Positions 37,677 to 47,568 are shown, counted from the stretch's first letter. The stretch is DNA of 64,000 bases from Nannocystis bainbridge (GCF_028368995.1 NZ_JAQNDL010000001.1:2754001-2818000), one strand, 5' to 3'. Notes: a model not told the origin generated them from the letters alone. Made by a program: numbers and translations.

Positions 37677-38933
37677 TCAGCCGGGGATCGGCACGTCGCA
37701 GCCGAACACCACGTCGACGTCGTCGACCAGCCCGTCCTTGAGCGCGTCGCAGGCGGTGCCATGGAAGGTGATCGTGTTGGTGCTCGGGTCGTACGTCCAG
37801 CCGTTGCCGGCGTCGTTCGGCAGCCCCGGGATCATGTCCTCAAAAAACACGTAGATCTCGCTCGGGTCGTCCGGCACGGTGTCGAGCTCGAAGGTGCACG
37901 AGACCACCGCGCCGGCGATCGCCTCGAGCGCCGCCTCGAGCGAGGCCGGGTTGTTGGCGTTGTAGGGCATGCCCGTGCCGCCGCTCGTGGCGATCTCGGC
38001 CAGCGAGCCGAGGATCCCGTCCGAGAACCCGACCGCGTAGGTCGGCACCGAGATCGCCTGCGCGAACAGCTCGGCGGCCGCGGACGGCCCGTCGTTGGGG
38101 TCCTGGCACTCGCCGCTCTCGTTGCCGTCGGTGATCAGCAGCACCGCGTTGCCGCGCGTCGGGTCCTGGATCTGCGGCTCGCCGACCAGCGCCTTGAGCG
38201 TATTGCCGGTGCTCGTCTCCGGGTCGCCCGAGTCGCACAGGTAGCCGTTGCCCTTGTCCGCCAGGAATTGCTGGATCGCCCCGCCGTTGAACTCGGCCAG
38301 CGGCACCACGATCGTGCCGGCCGAGCAGCCGTTGCCGACGCACGCCGAGTAGGTCACGAGCCCGAACCGGATCTCCTCGTTGAAGGTCGTCACCAGCTTG
38401 AAGATCGCGTCCTTCGCCACCTCCCAGCGGTTCTTGTCCGAGTCCTGGACGTCGCCGTCCATGCTGCCGCTGCGGTCGAGCACGATCATCACGTTGGGCA
38501 CGACCTGGGTCAGCGCGAACTCCTGGGCCCCACACTCCCCGCCGATCTCGCACACGCCGTCGTTGCAGGTCTGGCCGCCGTCGCAGTCCTCGTCGAACAC
38601 GCAGCCGCCCGCCGGCAGGCACTGGCCCGACCACGAGCCGCAGTGCTGGCCTTCGGGACAGTCCTGGTCGCCGCTGCAGCCCGGGCCGCCGGTGGTCGTC
38701 GGCGCGCTGGTCGGCGAGCCGCTCGGGTCGACGCTGGTAGTCGCGTCGCTGTCGCCTCCGGTCGTCTCGCCGCCCGTCCCCGCCGTCACGCCGGTGGCGC
38801 CGCTCGCCCCCGTGATGCTGGTCGGCGCGGTCGCCCCGGCCGTGGTCTCGCCGTCGTCGCCGTCGTCGCCGCAGCCCACGACCAGCGCTCCTGCCACCAG
38901 CCAACTCGAGATTCGACCCGTCCGCGCGTGCAT
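37677..38933 (-). CDS. VWA-domain lipoprotein
   Basis: 418 aa. Lipobox VVGC (Cys21), a Thr/Gly-rich linker, a Cys-rich segment (CSGDQDCPEGQHC, CVFDEDCDGGQTCNDGVC), then a von Willebrand A domain with the MIDAS DRSGSMDG at 153-160 and the later TDGNESGE Asp. Extra Cys pairs (SACVGNGCS, CDSGD) are typical of myxobacterial secreted VWA proteins. Metal-dependent protein binding at the outer surface is inferred. ATG 38933 is divergent from the efflux operon across an element-rich gap. An element half (38648-38665) is in frame in the Cys-rich segment. Confidence 0.9.
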   Translation of the reverse strand: MHARTGRISSWLVAGALVVGCGDDGDDGETTAGATAPTSITGASGATGVTAGTGGETTGGDSDATTSVDPSGSPTSAPTTTGGPGCSGDQDCPEGQHCGSWSGQCLPAGGCVFDEDCDGGQTCNDGVCEIGGECGAQEFALTQVVPNVMIVLDRSGSMDGDVQDSDKNRWEVAKDAIFKLVTTFNEEIRFGLVTYSACVGNGCSAGTIVVPLAEFNGGAIQQFLADKGNGYLCDSGDPETSTGNTLKALVGEPQIQDPTRGNAVLLITDGNESGECQDPNDGPSAAAELFAQAISVPTYAVGFSDGILGSLAEIATSGGTGMPYNANNPASLEAALEAIAGAVVSCTFELDTVPDDPSEIYVFFEDMIPGLPNDAGNGWTYDPSTNTITFHGTACDALKDGLVDDVDVVFGCDVPIPG

Positions 38934-39519
38934 GACCGACTCCTCCGGCGCGACTGGCGCCAGAATCGCCTCTTACCGGAGCGCGCGCACAGGTGTCAAT
39001 CAGCCGTCCTCCGACGCACAATCCCCCATCCCGGCGCGCGGCTCAACGGCCCAGCTCGCTTCGCAACGACATGTCCCCGGGGACATGTCAGCTTCTCGCC
39101 GACCTCGGCCGCGCCGGTCCAGCTCGCTCGCCGCGACATGTCCCCGGGACAGGTCATCCTCTCGCCGGCCTCGGCAGCGACGGTCCAGCTCGCTCGCCGC
39201 CCATGTCTCCGGGAACAGGTCATACGCATCGCCGGCCTCGGCACGCGACGCCCTGACCCCTCCTTTCGGACATGTCCCCGAGGACAGGCGCACTCTCGCC
39301 GAGTCGGAAGGCATGCCGCCCGCCCCCGGCAAAGCGAGCGCGAGCGTCCGGCATTTCCGAGCTTGCCGCGATCGGCAAGCCGATCGCGGCCGATGACGCC
39401 CTTCACGATCTTCGCGAGCGCGCCTGAGAATCTTCGCGACCCCACCTCGCGGCCGCCGCGCCCCCGGCTGAAAATCCTCGATTTTCTCCCCTGACCCGCC
39501 GCATGCATGCGCACGCCGC
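38934..39519. other. divergent intergenic region upstream of the efflux operon, with a three-unit tandem repeat
   Basis: No gene is supported. Units beginning CCAGCTCGCT start at 39051, 39119 and 39185 (periods 68 and 66); each contains one hairpin element. The best, at 39068-39089, has arms GACATGTCC and GGACATGTC, loop CCGG. The other two are CATGTCC..GGGACAGG-like. A fourth element near 39268 (ACATGTCCCCGAGGACAGG) follows the array. The promoters of the VWA gene and of the efflux operon must lie in this span. Confidence 0.75.
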
Positions 39520-40815
39520 GTGCCTCTCGCGCGCAGCGTCTGCCTGGTCCTCGCCCTGCTCGCGGGCCCCGTGCGCGCGGCGCCGGCCGATTCGGACCTG
39601 AGCGGATCGTTCGACATCGACACCGCGGTGCTCGTCGCCCTCGAGCGCAGCCCGGGCCTGCAGGCGGCGGCCCACCGGATCCGCGCAGCCCTGCACCTGG
39701 CCGAGGCCGAGCGCCGGCCCGAGGCCACGCGCCTCACCTTCGACATCTGGCAGGTCCCGCTGGCCCGGCCGTGGGCGTGGAACGAGTCGCCGATGGTCAT
39801 GCTCGGCCTGCGCCAGCCGGTCCCGGCGGCGGGCAGCCTCAAGCTGCGCTCGGCGGCCCGCCGCAAGGACGCCGACGCCGACACCGCCTCCCGCGACGCC
39901 GTCGCCCAGGACCTCGCCACCGCGGTGCGTCACGCCTTCATCGACTACGCCGCCGCGATCGCGCGCCACGGCGTCCATCTCGAGCACCAGCGGGTCAGCG
40001 AGCACGTGCTCGGCCTCGCCAGGGCCCGCCAGGTCGTCGGCGGCACGCTCCTCGAGATCGCCCGCGCCGAGACCGAGGTCGCCCGCGCCCGCGCCGACGT
40101 CGCCACCGACGCCACCGCCGCCCAGGCCGCGCGCACCCGCCTCAACACGCTGATGGCCCGCGACGCCGACGCCCCGCTCGGCGCCCCGCAGGACCCGGTC
40201 GCGGCCACCGTCGCCGTCGACGCCCGCGGCCTCATCGCCGACGCCCAGCGCGGCCGCCCCGAGACCCGCGCCGCCGACGCTCGCCGCGAGGCCGCCGCCC
40301 TCGACCTGCGCGCCAGCAAGCGCGAGGCCAACCTGCCGAGCGCGATGCTCGGCGTCGCCTACTTCCCCGCCACCCGGCCGATGCCGATGCACGGCTACGG
40401 CCTGATGATCGACCTCCAGCTGCCCTGGCTCTCGGGACAGGCGCGCAAGCGCAGGGACGCCCAGGCCGAGCTCAGCGCCGCGGCGTCCCGCGACGTCGCG
40501 CAGGTCAAGCTGGGCATCGCCGGCGAGGTCTCGGGCGCGCTCGCGACCGTGCAGAGCGCGTCGGAGCGCTACCAGGCGCTCGTGCGCGAGGCCGGGCCCG
40601 CCAGCGCCCGCGCCCGCGGGGTCGCCCTCACCGGCTACGAGTCCGGCCGCGGCGACTTCTCGGCTCTGCTCGCCGCCGAGGCCGTGCACGTCGAGGTGGC
40701 GATGGACGTCATCGCCGCCAAGTCCGACCTCGACCACGCCCTCATCGACCTCGACCGCGCCGTCGGCTCCCCGGTCGCCCGCCGCCCGCTGGTCCCCGGC
40801 CCCGCCGACCGCTGA
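39520..40815 (+). CDS. TolC-like outer-membrane channel of a CusCBA-type efflux system
   Basis: 431 aa, GTG start, signal peptide MPLARSVCLVLALLAGPVRA. The two long helical-hairpin repeats of outer-membrane efflux proteins are visible: AVLVALERSPGLQAAAHRI and on, with EIARAETEVARARADVATDA, then the second half around AKREANLPSAMLGVAYFP and GYESGRGDFSALLAAE. Gly-Tyr-x-x-Gly is typical before the second coiled coil. It forms the outer-membrane exit of the tripartite pump with the adaptor and RND genes downstream. An element half near 40428 encodes PWLSGQARKR. Confidence 0.88.
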   Translation: MPLARSVCLVLALLAGPVRAAPADSDLSGSFDIDTAVLVALERSPGLQAAAHRIRAALHLAEAERRPEATRLTFDIWQVPLARPWAWNESPMVMLGLRQPVPAAGSLKLRSAARRKDADADTASRDAVAQDLATAVRHAFIDYAAAIARHGVHLEHQRVSEHVLGLARARQVVGGTLLEIARAETEVARARADVATDATAAQAARTRLNTLMARDADAPLGAPQDPVAATVAVDARGLIADAQRGRPETRAADARREAAALDLRASKREANLPSAMLGVAYFPATRPMPMHGYGLMIDLQLPWLSGQARKRRDAQAELSAAASRDVAQVKLGIAGEVSGALATVQSASERYQALVREAGPASARARGVALTGYESGRGDFSALLAAEAVHVEVAMDVIAAKSDLDHALIDLDRAVGSPVARRPLVPGPADR

Positions 40816-41068
40816 ACCTGTCCCGAAGACCACAATCACCTGTCCCGAAGACCATCCGCGAAATCCGCCCGCCCCAGCAAGGTCCATCCCCGCCGCGCCT
40901 CACACCTGAGCCAGCCGTCCCGTCAACCGATCCGGACGCATCGCGCCTCACACCCGTCCCCGAGACCAGCCCTTCGCTCCCACGACCCGTCGCCCGCCCG
41001 ACCCTCCGCGTCCGCCCACCTGTCCCCGAGACCAGCCCGCTCCTCTACCTGTCTCCGAGACCAGCCAC
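40815..41068. repeat. degenerate tandem element units between the channel and adaptor genes
   Basis: CACCTGTCCCGAAGACCA occurs twice with a 24-bp period (40816 and 40840), and CTGTCCCCGAGACCAGC-like units recur near 40955, 41018 and 41048. Only the left arm of the hairpin element is kept in these copies. No gene is supported in this gap. Confidence 0.7.
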
Positions 41069-41084
41069 CTCTCAAGGACTCCCC

Positions 41085-42506
41085 GTGCCCCACCCTCACG
41101 ACCCCGAGAACCTGCGCGAAGGCGCCGAGGCCCCGCCGCCTGGCGTCGCCGTGATGGCGGGCGTGCGCTGGCTGCTCCTGCTCGGCACCCTCGCGGCGGC
41201 CTGCTTCTCCTGGTGGTCGTACGCCAGCGCCGAGCCGGCCGCGGTCCAGCACGCCCCGCGCTACCGCTGCCCGATGCACCCGCAGATCACGGCTCATGAG
41301 CCGGGCGAGTGCCCGATCTGCCACATGGCGCTCGAGCCGATCGCCGACGAACCGCCCGAGACCGTCTACCGCTGCCCGATGCACCCGCAGATCCAGCAGG
41401 CCGAGCCTGGCGACTGCCCGATCTGCGGCATGGACCTCGAGCCCGTCGCCGCCGCCGACGTGGCTGTCTCTCCGGACATGCCCGCAGGGACAGCCGCGAT
41501 CACCCTCGGCCTCGACCGCCTGCAGGCGATCGGCGCCCGCGTCGTCGTCGCTGGCGAGCACGAGTTCGCGGGCGAGCTGCGCAGCGCCGCCCTGACCGAG
41601 TTCTCCGAGGACGGGGCCGCGCGGGTCCACGTGCGCGCGGCCGGCTTCATCGAGCGCATCGCCGTCGCCGAGACCGGGGTGCGGGTGCGCAAGGGTCAGG
41701 TGCTGGCGGAGTACTACAGCCCGGAGATCTATCAAGCCCAGGCCGAGCTGGTGGCGGCGCGCGGGTGGTCGGGGCCGGTGGTCGAGGCGGCCCGCCAGCG
41801 GCTCGAGCTGCTCGGCCTCTCGACCGCCGCGATCGACCGGGTCGTCAGGACCGGCAAGCCCGACCGCACCACCCCGGTGGTCGCGCCCGCGAGCGGCGTC
41901 GTGGTCGCCCGCGCCGCCGTGCTCGGCGCCTACGTGCGCCCCGAGGAGCCGCTCTACGAGCTGCGCGAGGACCACGCGCTCTATCTGGTCGCCGAGCTGC
42001 CGGCCGCGCGCGCCGTGTCCGTCAGGACAGGAACCAAGGGACATGTCCGATTCACCAGCCGGCCCGAGCAGGGCCGCGACGTCGCGGTCGACCTGGTCTA
42101 CCCGAGCGTCGCCGCCGACAGCCGCAGCGTCCGCGTGCGCATGCCGCTGACCAACGACGACCGCGCGCTGGTGGCCGGCATGCCGGCGACCGTGAGCTTC
42201 GCGCTGGCGGGCGAGACCGGCGTGGCCGTGCCGCGCGACGCGATCGTCGACGCCGGCGCGCAGCCCTACGTGTTCGTCGACGCCGGCGGCGGCCGCCTGG
42301 TCCCGCGCCCCGTCGTGCTCGGCGGGCGCGACGCCGAGTTCGTGCGCGTGCGCGAGGGCGTGAGCGCCGGCGAGCGCGTGGTCGCCGGCGCGACCTTCCT
42401 CGTCGACGCCGAGAGCCGCCTGCGCGCCGCGCTGATCCCCGCCGCTGCGCAGCCCACCGCCGCGCACGCCGACCCGCACGCGCAGCACGCCGGCCACGCC
42501 CCGTAG
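41085..42506 (+). CDS. cusB: CusB-type periplasmic adaptor with two heavy-metal-binding domains
   Basis: 473 aa. GTG 41085 is preceded by AAGGA. One N-terminal membrane helix, then two copies of the heavy-metal-binding domain: YRCPMHPQITAHEPGECPIC and YRCPMHPQIQQAEPGDCPIC, each with CPMHP and CPICxM ligands. The membrane-fusion domains follow: VRAAGFIERIAVAETGVRVRKGQ, barrel-sandwich halves, and VPRDAIVDAG. A His-rich C-terminus (HADPHAQHAGH) adds metal ligands. It links the RND pump to the outer channel and likely hands metal over. Hairpin elements are in frame at 41466-41494 and 42018-42051. Confidence 0.92.
   Translation: MPHPHDPENLREGAEAPPPGVAVMAGVRWLLLLGTLAAACFSWWSYASAEPAAVQHAPRYRCPMHPQITAHEPGECPICHMALEPIADEPPETVYRCPMHPQIQQAEPGDCPICGMDLEPVAAADVAVSPDMPAGTAAITLGLDRLQAIGARVVVAGEHEFAGELRSAALTEFSEDGAARVHVRAAGFIERIAVAETGVRVRKGQVLAEYYSPEIYQAQAELVAARGWSGPVVEAARQRLELLGLSTAAIDRVVRTGKPDRTTPVVAPASGVVVARAAVLGAYVRPEEPLYELREDHALYLVAELPAARAVSVRTGTKGHVRFTSRPEQGRDVAVDLVYPSVAADSRSVRVRMPLTNDDRALVAGMPATVSFALAGETGVAVPRDAIVDAGAQPYVFVDAGGGRLVPRPVVLGGRDAEFVRVREGVSAGERVVAGATFLVDAESRLRAALIPAAAQPTAAHADPHAQHAGHAP
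41466..41494. repeat. hairpin elements in cusB, linker after the metal-binding domains
   Basis: CTGTCTCTCCGGACATG and CATGCCC, GCA, GGGACAG. Encodes AVSPDMPAGTA in frame. Confidence 0.6.
42018..42051. repeat. hairpin elements in the cusB beta-barrel region
   Basis: GTGTCC, GTCA, GGACAGG and then GGACATGTCC. Encodes SVRTGTKGHVRF in frame. Confidence 0.6.
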
Positions 42507-42524
42507 CCCTTTCCTCGAGCCGCC

Positions 42525-45500
42525 ATGATCACCGCCATCGGCAAGCTGATCGACGCCTGCGCGCACCACCGCGGCCTCGTGATCATGGCCTACCTCGTGC
42601 TCGGCTGGCTGGCCCTGCGCGCCCTGGAGCGCGTCCCGATCGACGCCGTGCCGGACCTCTCCGATCCGCAGGTCATCGTCTTCACCGAGTGGCGCGGGCG
42701 CTCGCCGACATTGGTCGAGGACCAGGTCACCTACCCGCTCACCGCCTCCTTGCTGGCCGCCCCCGGCGTCGAGGCCGTGCGCGGCTACTCGATGTTCGGC
42801 ATGTCCTTCGTCCACGTCCTGTTCGCCGAGGACGTCGACGTCTACTGGGCCCGCTCGCGGGTGCAAGAGTACCTGGCCGGCATCGGCCCGCGCCTGCCCG
42901 AGGGCGCCAGCGTCACTCTCGGGCCCGACGCCACCGGCATCGGCTGGGTGTTCGAGTACGCCCTGGTCGATCGCACGGGTCAGCACGACCTCGCCGAGCT
43001 GCGCGCCCTCCAGGACTTCGAGCTGCGCTACGCGCTCGAGAGCGTCCAGGGCGTCGCCCAGGTCGCCAGCGTCGGCGGCTACGAGCGCCAGTTCCAGGTC
43101 CAGCTCGACCTCGAGCGCCTGCGCGCCCACGGCCTCGGCGTCGCCGACGTCGCCGACGCCGTGCGCAGGACCTCGGGCGAGTCGTCGGGGCGGATCCTGG
43201 AGCTCGGCGGGCGCGAGGCCTTCGTGCGCGGCCGCGGTTACTTGCAGGACCTCGCCGGCCTCGAGTCGGCTGTCCTCAAGGCCAGCCCCGAACTCGGCGC
43301 CCCGCTGCGGCTCGGCGACGTCGCCGACGTCCGGTTCGGCCCCGACATCCGCCGCGGCCTGGCCGAGCTCGACGGCCAGGGCGAGGTCGTCGGCGCCATC
43401 GTCGTCGCGCGCTACGGCGTCAACGCCCGCGACGTCATCGAGCGCGTCAAGGCCCGCCTCGACGAGGTCGCCGCCGGCCTGCCGCCGGGCGTCGAGGTCG
43501 TCACCACCTACGACCGCAGCGGCCTCATCGACCGCGCGATCGACACCCTCAAGGCCGCGCTGGTCGAGGAGGGCGTCGTCGTCGCCCTGGTGATCTTGCT
43601 GTTCCTCCTCCACGTGCGCAGCGCTCTGCTGCCGATCGTCGGCCTACCGCTGGCGGTGCTGCTGGCGTTCTTGCCGATGGCCTGGCTCGGGATCCCCGCC
43701 ACCATCATGAGCCTCGGCGGGATCGCCATCGCCATCGGCGCCACCGTCGACGCCGAGATCGTCATGGTCGAGGCCTGCCACAAGCGGCTCGAACATGCCC
43801 CCAAGGACATGTCCGAAGAGCAACGCCGCAGCCTGCTCGCCGAGGCCGCGCGCGAGGTCACCCCCGCGATCTTCTTCTCCCTGCTGATCATCGCCGTCGC
43901 CTTCATCCCGGTGTTCGGGCTCGAGGGTCAGGCCGGGCGCCTGTTCAAGCCGCTCGCCTACACCAAGACCTTCGTCATGCTGGCGGCCGCGCTGCTCAGC
44001 GTCACCCTCGCGCCGGCCCTGCGCGACCTGCTGGTGCGCGGCAAGATCTACAGCGAGCAGCGCCACCCGATCTCGCGCCTCATCCGCGCCGTCTACGAGC
44101 CGTTCGTCTACGTCGCCCTCCGCAAGCCGCGGACCACCCTGGCGATCGGCCTGTTCGCGGTGCTGTCGGCGATCCCCGTGTTCATGCGGCTCGGCAGCGA
44201 GTTCATGCCGGCGCTGAACGAGGGCGACATCCTCTACATGCCGACCACCTTCCCCGGCCTCTCGATCGAGGAGGCCAAGCGGCAGCTCGCGCGCCAGGAC
44301 GCCCGGCTCGCCGCGTTCCCGGAGGTCGAGCGGGTGTTCGGCAAGGTCGGGCGGGCCGAGACCGCGACCGACCCTGCGCCGCTCAGCATGGTCGAGACCG
44401 TGGTGATGTTGCGGCCGCCGGAGCAGTGGCCGAAGGTCACGCGCGAGCGCTGGTGGAGCGGCTGGGCCCCGTCGGTCCTGCGCGGCCCGCTGACGCGGGT
44501 CTGGCCCGAGGAGACGCCCGAGACCTGGGACGAGCTGGTGGCCAAGCTGTCGGCCGACCTGCAGATGCCGGGCTGGACGCAGGCCTTCACCATGCCGATC
44601 CGGGCCCGCGTCGACATGCTCACCACCGGCGTGCGCACCCCTGTCGGCGTCAAGGTGTTCGGCCGCGACCTGCCCGCGATCGAGGCCGCCGGGGCCCGCG
44701 TCGAGGCCATCCTGCGCGACCTCCCCGGCACGCGCAGCATCCTCTACGAGCGCTCGCTCGGCGGCGTCTACGTCGACATCGTCCCGCGCCGCGACGACCT
44801 CGCCCGCCACGGCCTGCAGGTCGCCGATCTCGGTGAATTCGTCGACCTCGCGATCGGCGGCGAGCCGATCGCCGCCACCATCGACGGTCGGCGCCGCTAC
44901 ACCGTGCAGCTGCGGATCGCCGAGGACCTGCGCGGCGACCTCGACCGCCTGCGCGAGCTCCCGGTCGCCGTGCCTGGGCCCGCGAGCGCCGTCACCCGCA
45001 CCGTGCCGCTGGCCGAGGTCGCCGACGTCGCGCTCGCCGAGGGCCCGCCGATGCTGCGCAGCGAGGCCGGCCTGCTCGTCGGCTACGTCTACGTCGACAT
45101 CGAGCCGTGGCGCGACCTCGGCGGCTACGTCAGCGACGCCCGCGCCCGCGTCGACGCCGCGCTCGCCTCGGGGGAGCTCGTCCTCGGCCCCGGGATGTAC
45201 CTGAAGTGGACCGGCCAGTACGAGCAGATGCAGGCCATGGAGGCGCGGATGCGGGTCCTCATCCCCCTCGCCCTCGCGCTGGTGGCCCTGCTGTTGTGGC
45301 TGCAGTTCCGCGACCTCACCGAGGTCCTCATCGTCCTGCTGTCGATCCCGTTCGCCCTGGTCGGCAGCGCCTGGCTGCTCTGGTGGCTCGACTACCGGCT
45401 CTCGACCGCCGTGTGGGTCGGCATCATCGCCCTCGTCGGCCTCGCCGCGCAGACCGGCGTCGTGATGATCGTCTACATCGACCAGGCCTTCTATCGGCGG

Positions 45501-45815
45501 CTGCGGGCCGGCAAGATCCGCGACCTCGACGACATCATCTGGGCCCACATGGAGGGCACCGTCCAGCGGGTCCGCCCCAAGTTGATGACGGTCGCCTCCA
45601 TGATGTTGGGGCTCGTGCCGCTGCTGTGGGCCACCGGCAGCGGCGCCGACGTGATGAAGCGGATCGCGGCGCCGATGGTCGGCGGCCTGGTGTCCAGCGC
45701 CTTCCTGACCCTCGAGCTGATCCCCGTCGTCTACACTTACTGGCGTTACGCACAGCTCCGCCGGTCTCAACGGACAGGTCGCCCGCTGGCCGAGATCTGC
45801 GGACTGCCCCCCTGA
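42525..45815 (+). CDS. cusA: CusA/CzcA family heavy-metal RND efflux pump
   Basis: 1096 aa, about twelve membrane helices and two large periplasmic loops. It drives metal export with the proton gradient. Typical segments: VPIDAVPDLSDPQVIVFTEW, ATGIGWVFEYALVD, NEGDILYMPTTFPG and MPIRARVDMLTTGVRTPVG. Met at about 572 (YMP) and Met at about 698 (DML) match two of the copper/silver-binding Met positions of CusA, so Cu(I)/Ag(I) is favoured over Zn/Co. The gene starts 18 bp after cusB. A hairpin element at 43795-43820 encodes HAPKDMSEEQ in a cytoplasmic loop that varies among relatives. Confidence 0.95.
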   Translation: MITAIGKLIDACAHHRGLVIMAYLVLGWLALRALERVPIDAVPDLSDPQVIVFTEWRGRSPTLVEDQVTYPLTASLLAAPGVEAVRGYSMFGMSFVHVLFAEDVDVYWARSRVQEYLAGIGPRLPEGASVTLGPDATGIGWVFEYALVDRTGQHDLAELRALQDFELRYALESVQGVAQVASVGGYERQFQVQLDLERLRAHGLGVADVADAVRRTSGESSGRILELGGREAFVRGRGYLQDLAGLESAVLKASPELGAPLRLGDVADVRFGPDIRRGLAELDGQGEVVGAIVVARYGVNARDVIERVKARLDEVAAGLPPGVEVVTTYDRSGLIDRAIDTLKAALVEEGVVVALVILLFLLHVRSALLPIVGLPLAVLLAFLPMAWLGIPATIMSLGGIAIAIGATVDAEIVMVEACHKRLEHAPKDMSEEQRRSLLAEAAREVTPAIFFSLLIIAVAFIPVFGLEGQAGRLFKPLAYTKTFVMLAAALLSVTLAPALRDLLVRGKIYSEQRHPISRLIRAVYEPFVYVALRKPRTTLAIGLFAVLSAIPVFMRLGSEFMPALNEGDILYMPTTFPGLSIEEAKRQLARQDARLAAFPEVERVFGKVGRAETATDPAPLSMVETVVMLRPPEQWPKVTRERWWSGWAPSVLRGPLTRVWPEETPETWDELVAKLSADLQMPGWTQAFTMPIRARVDMLTTGVRTPVGVKVFGRDLPAIEAAGARVEAILRDLPGTRSILYERSLGGVYVDIVPRRDDLARHGLQVADLGEFVDLAIGGEPIAATIDGRRRYTVQLRIAEDLRGDLDRLRELPVAVPGPASAVTRTVPLAEVADVALAEGPPMLRSEAGLLVGYVYVDIEPWRDLGGYVSDARARVDAALASGELVLGPGMYLKWTGQYEQMQAMEARMRVLIPLALALVALLLWLQFRDLTEVLIVLLSIPFALVGSAWLLWWLDYRLSTAVWVGIIALVGLAAQTGVVMIVYIDQAFYRRLRAGKIRDLDDIIWAHMEGTVQRVRPKLMTVASMMLGLVPLLWATGSGADVMKRIAAPMVGGLVSSAFLTLELIPVVYTYWRYAQLRRSQRTGRPLAEICGLPP
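43795..43822. repeat. hairpin element in a variable loop of cusA
   Basis: CATGCCC, CCAA, GGACATG followed by TCC. In frame, in the loop after the HKRLE motif where family members differ in length. Confidence 0.7.
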
Positions 45816-45941
45816 GCGCGCAGACCCCCGTACGCATGCGAAGGCGCGCAAAATTGCCCGCGCGCCCCGCCCCGGCGGCTCTGGCGCCGCCTACACGTGG
45901 GCGTGATCCGTCGCTGACGATTTTTCGCTACAGTCATTGAA

Positions 45942-47390
45942 GTGCCGACGGCCATCACGGACGGAGCAGGCTCCGCTCCTGTGGCGAGACGTTCGCCTGC
46001 GTCCGCCTCGCTCGGCGACGCACGGATCCGCCAGATCCGCCTCGCCATCATGGCCTTCGTCGGGCTGACCACGACCCTCGTGGGCGCGGCGATCCTGAGC
46101 ACCGCCGGGCCCGAGCAGGACTGGGACCGGCTGTCCGGGGTCGTCTACGTCGTCATCGCCGCGTTCTGCTTCGCCACCTGCTCGCTGACCCGCACCAAGC
46201 TGACCCGCACCTCCGAGCTGATGATGCTCGGCACCGCGTACGGCGGCACCGCCGGGGTCGTCATCACCAGCAAGCCCGACACCGCCCTGCTGGCCGGGGT
46301 CGCCGCCCTGACCCTCGTCGTGTTCCTGCCCGGCATCGCCATCCGCACCCGCGGCCGCTCCGGCATCGCCCACATCGTCACCATCAGCGCGGTCTACATC
46401 GTCAGCGTGATCGCCCGCCTGGTCCTGCGCGAGGACGAGACCGCGACCCAGTTCGGCGACATCGCCATCAAGCTGCTGGTGCCCCCGACCGCTTTCTGGC
46501 TGCAGTGGTTGATGGCGCGCGCCCTCAACCAGCGGATCATGGAGGCGCTGGCCGAGAGCGAGCGCGCGCGCAACGCCCTGGCGGTCTCCAACCAGCTGCT
46601 CGAGCTGACCAACCGCAGCCTCGAGGCCGCGCGCATCGACGCCGAGCGGGCCCGCGACGGCGCCGAGACGGCCAACCGGGCCAAGAGCGCCTTCCTGGCC
46701 AACATGAGCCACGAGCTGCGGACCCCGCTCAACTCGGTCATCGGCTACACCGAGATGATCATCGACGAGGCCCGCGAGGACCGCCAGCGCCCGATCAGCG
46801 GGGTCCTGCCCGACCTGCGCAACGTCGTCCTGGCGGCCAAGCACCTGCTCGGCCTCATCGGCGGCGTGCTCGACCTCTCGAAGATCGAGGCCGGCCGCAT
46901 GGAGCTGGTCCCCGAACAATTCGACCTCGACGAGTTCGTCCGCGAGGTCGAGCAGACCATCTTGCCCGCGGTGCGCCGGCGCAACAACCAGCTGCACGTC
47001 CAGTGCGACGGCGAGATCGGCTGGATCGTCACCGACCGCGGCAAGCTCAAGCAGGTGCTGCTCAACCTGCTCGGCAACTCGGCCAAGTTCACCAGCGAGG
47101 GCCAGATCTTCCTCCGCGCCCGCCGCGAGCCCGCCCGCCTGGTGTTCGAGGTCCGCGACACCGGCATCGGCATCGACCCGTCCAAGCTGAACCTCATCTT
47201 CGAGAAGTTCACCCAGATCGACGCCACCTCGACCCGCCGCTACGAGGGCGCCGGCCTCGGCCTCGCCATCACCCGCGAGCTGTGCACGATGATGGGCGGC
47301 ACGATCGCCGTCACCAGCGCGATCGGCGACGGCACCGCCTTCACCGTCGTCATGCCGACCCATCCGACCCTGCCCGACCGCGCGACATGA
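45942..47390 (+). CDS. membrane-bound histidine kinase, orphan
   Basis: 482 aa, GTG start. Five or six membrane helices (about 33-53, 66-80, 93-110, 116-133, 142-161, 173-191), a coiled coil (195-250), HisKA with His257 in [11 protein letters not shown], and HATPase_c with [20 protein letters not shown] and [12 protein letters not shown]. No extracellular sensory domain, so the membrane helices probably sense. No receiver domain or response-regulator gene adjoins it. It lies 126 bp after the efflux pump gene on the same strand, but a role in metal sensing is only a guess. Confidence 0.92.
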   Translation: MPTAITDGAGSAPVARRSPASASLGDARIRQIRLAIMAFVGLTTTLVGAAILSTAGPEQDWDRLSGVVYVVIAAFCFATCSLTRTKLTRTSELMMLGTAYGGTAGVVITSKPDTALLAGVAALTLVVFLPGIAIRTRGRSGIAHIVTISAVYIVSVIARLVLREDETATQFGDIAIKLLVPPTAFWLQWLMARALNQRIMEALAESERARNALAVSNQLLELTNRSLEAARIDAERARDGAETANRAKSAFLANMSHELRTPLNSVIGYTEMIIDEAREDRQRPISGVLPDLRNVVLAAKHLLGLIGGVLDLSKIEAGRMELVPEQFDLDEFVREVEQTILPAVRRRNNQLHVQCDGEIGWIVTDRGKLKQVLLNLLGNSAKFTSEGQIFLRARREPARLVFEVRDTGIGIDPSKLNLIFEKFTQIDATSTRRYEGAGLGLAITRELCTMMGGTIAVTSAIGDGTAFTVVMPTHPTLPDRAT

Positions 47391-47397
47391 CCCGCCT

Positions 47398-47483
47398 TTG
47401 GGACATGTCCTCGCGGGCATGTCCCATACGACATATCGCCTCATGCCTTTTCCTTGCGACATGTCCCCTGGAACATGTCCCTA
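47398..47483. repeat. hairpin-element cluster after the histidine kinase gene
   Basis: GGACATGTCC with GGGCATGTCC (loop TCGC, one T-G mismatch), a GACATAT half, then GACATGTCC with GAACATGTCC near 47458-47482. Placed 10 bp past the kinase stop. Confidence 0.75.
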
Positions 47484-47568
47484 CGCCGGCCCCGGACCCG
47501 TCGCTCGTCCGGCTTCATCGGGCTTGTGAGCCGCCCGCCCGCGCTGATATGCCGGGACGACCCCCCGT

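Noticed and set aside
40923..43613. 896-codon minus-strand ORF over cusB and cusA
   Set aside because: Antisense shadow; no recognisable domain, whereas the plus strand has metal-binding and RND motifs in order.
43644..45851. 735-codon minus-strand ORF opposite cusA
   Set aside because: Antisense shadow with His/Asp/Gly-rich filler only.
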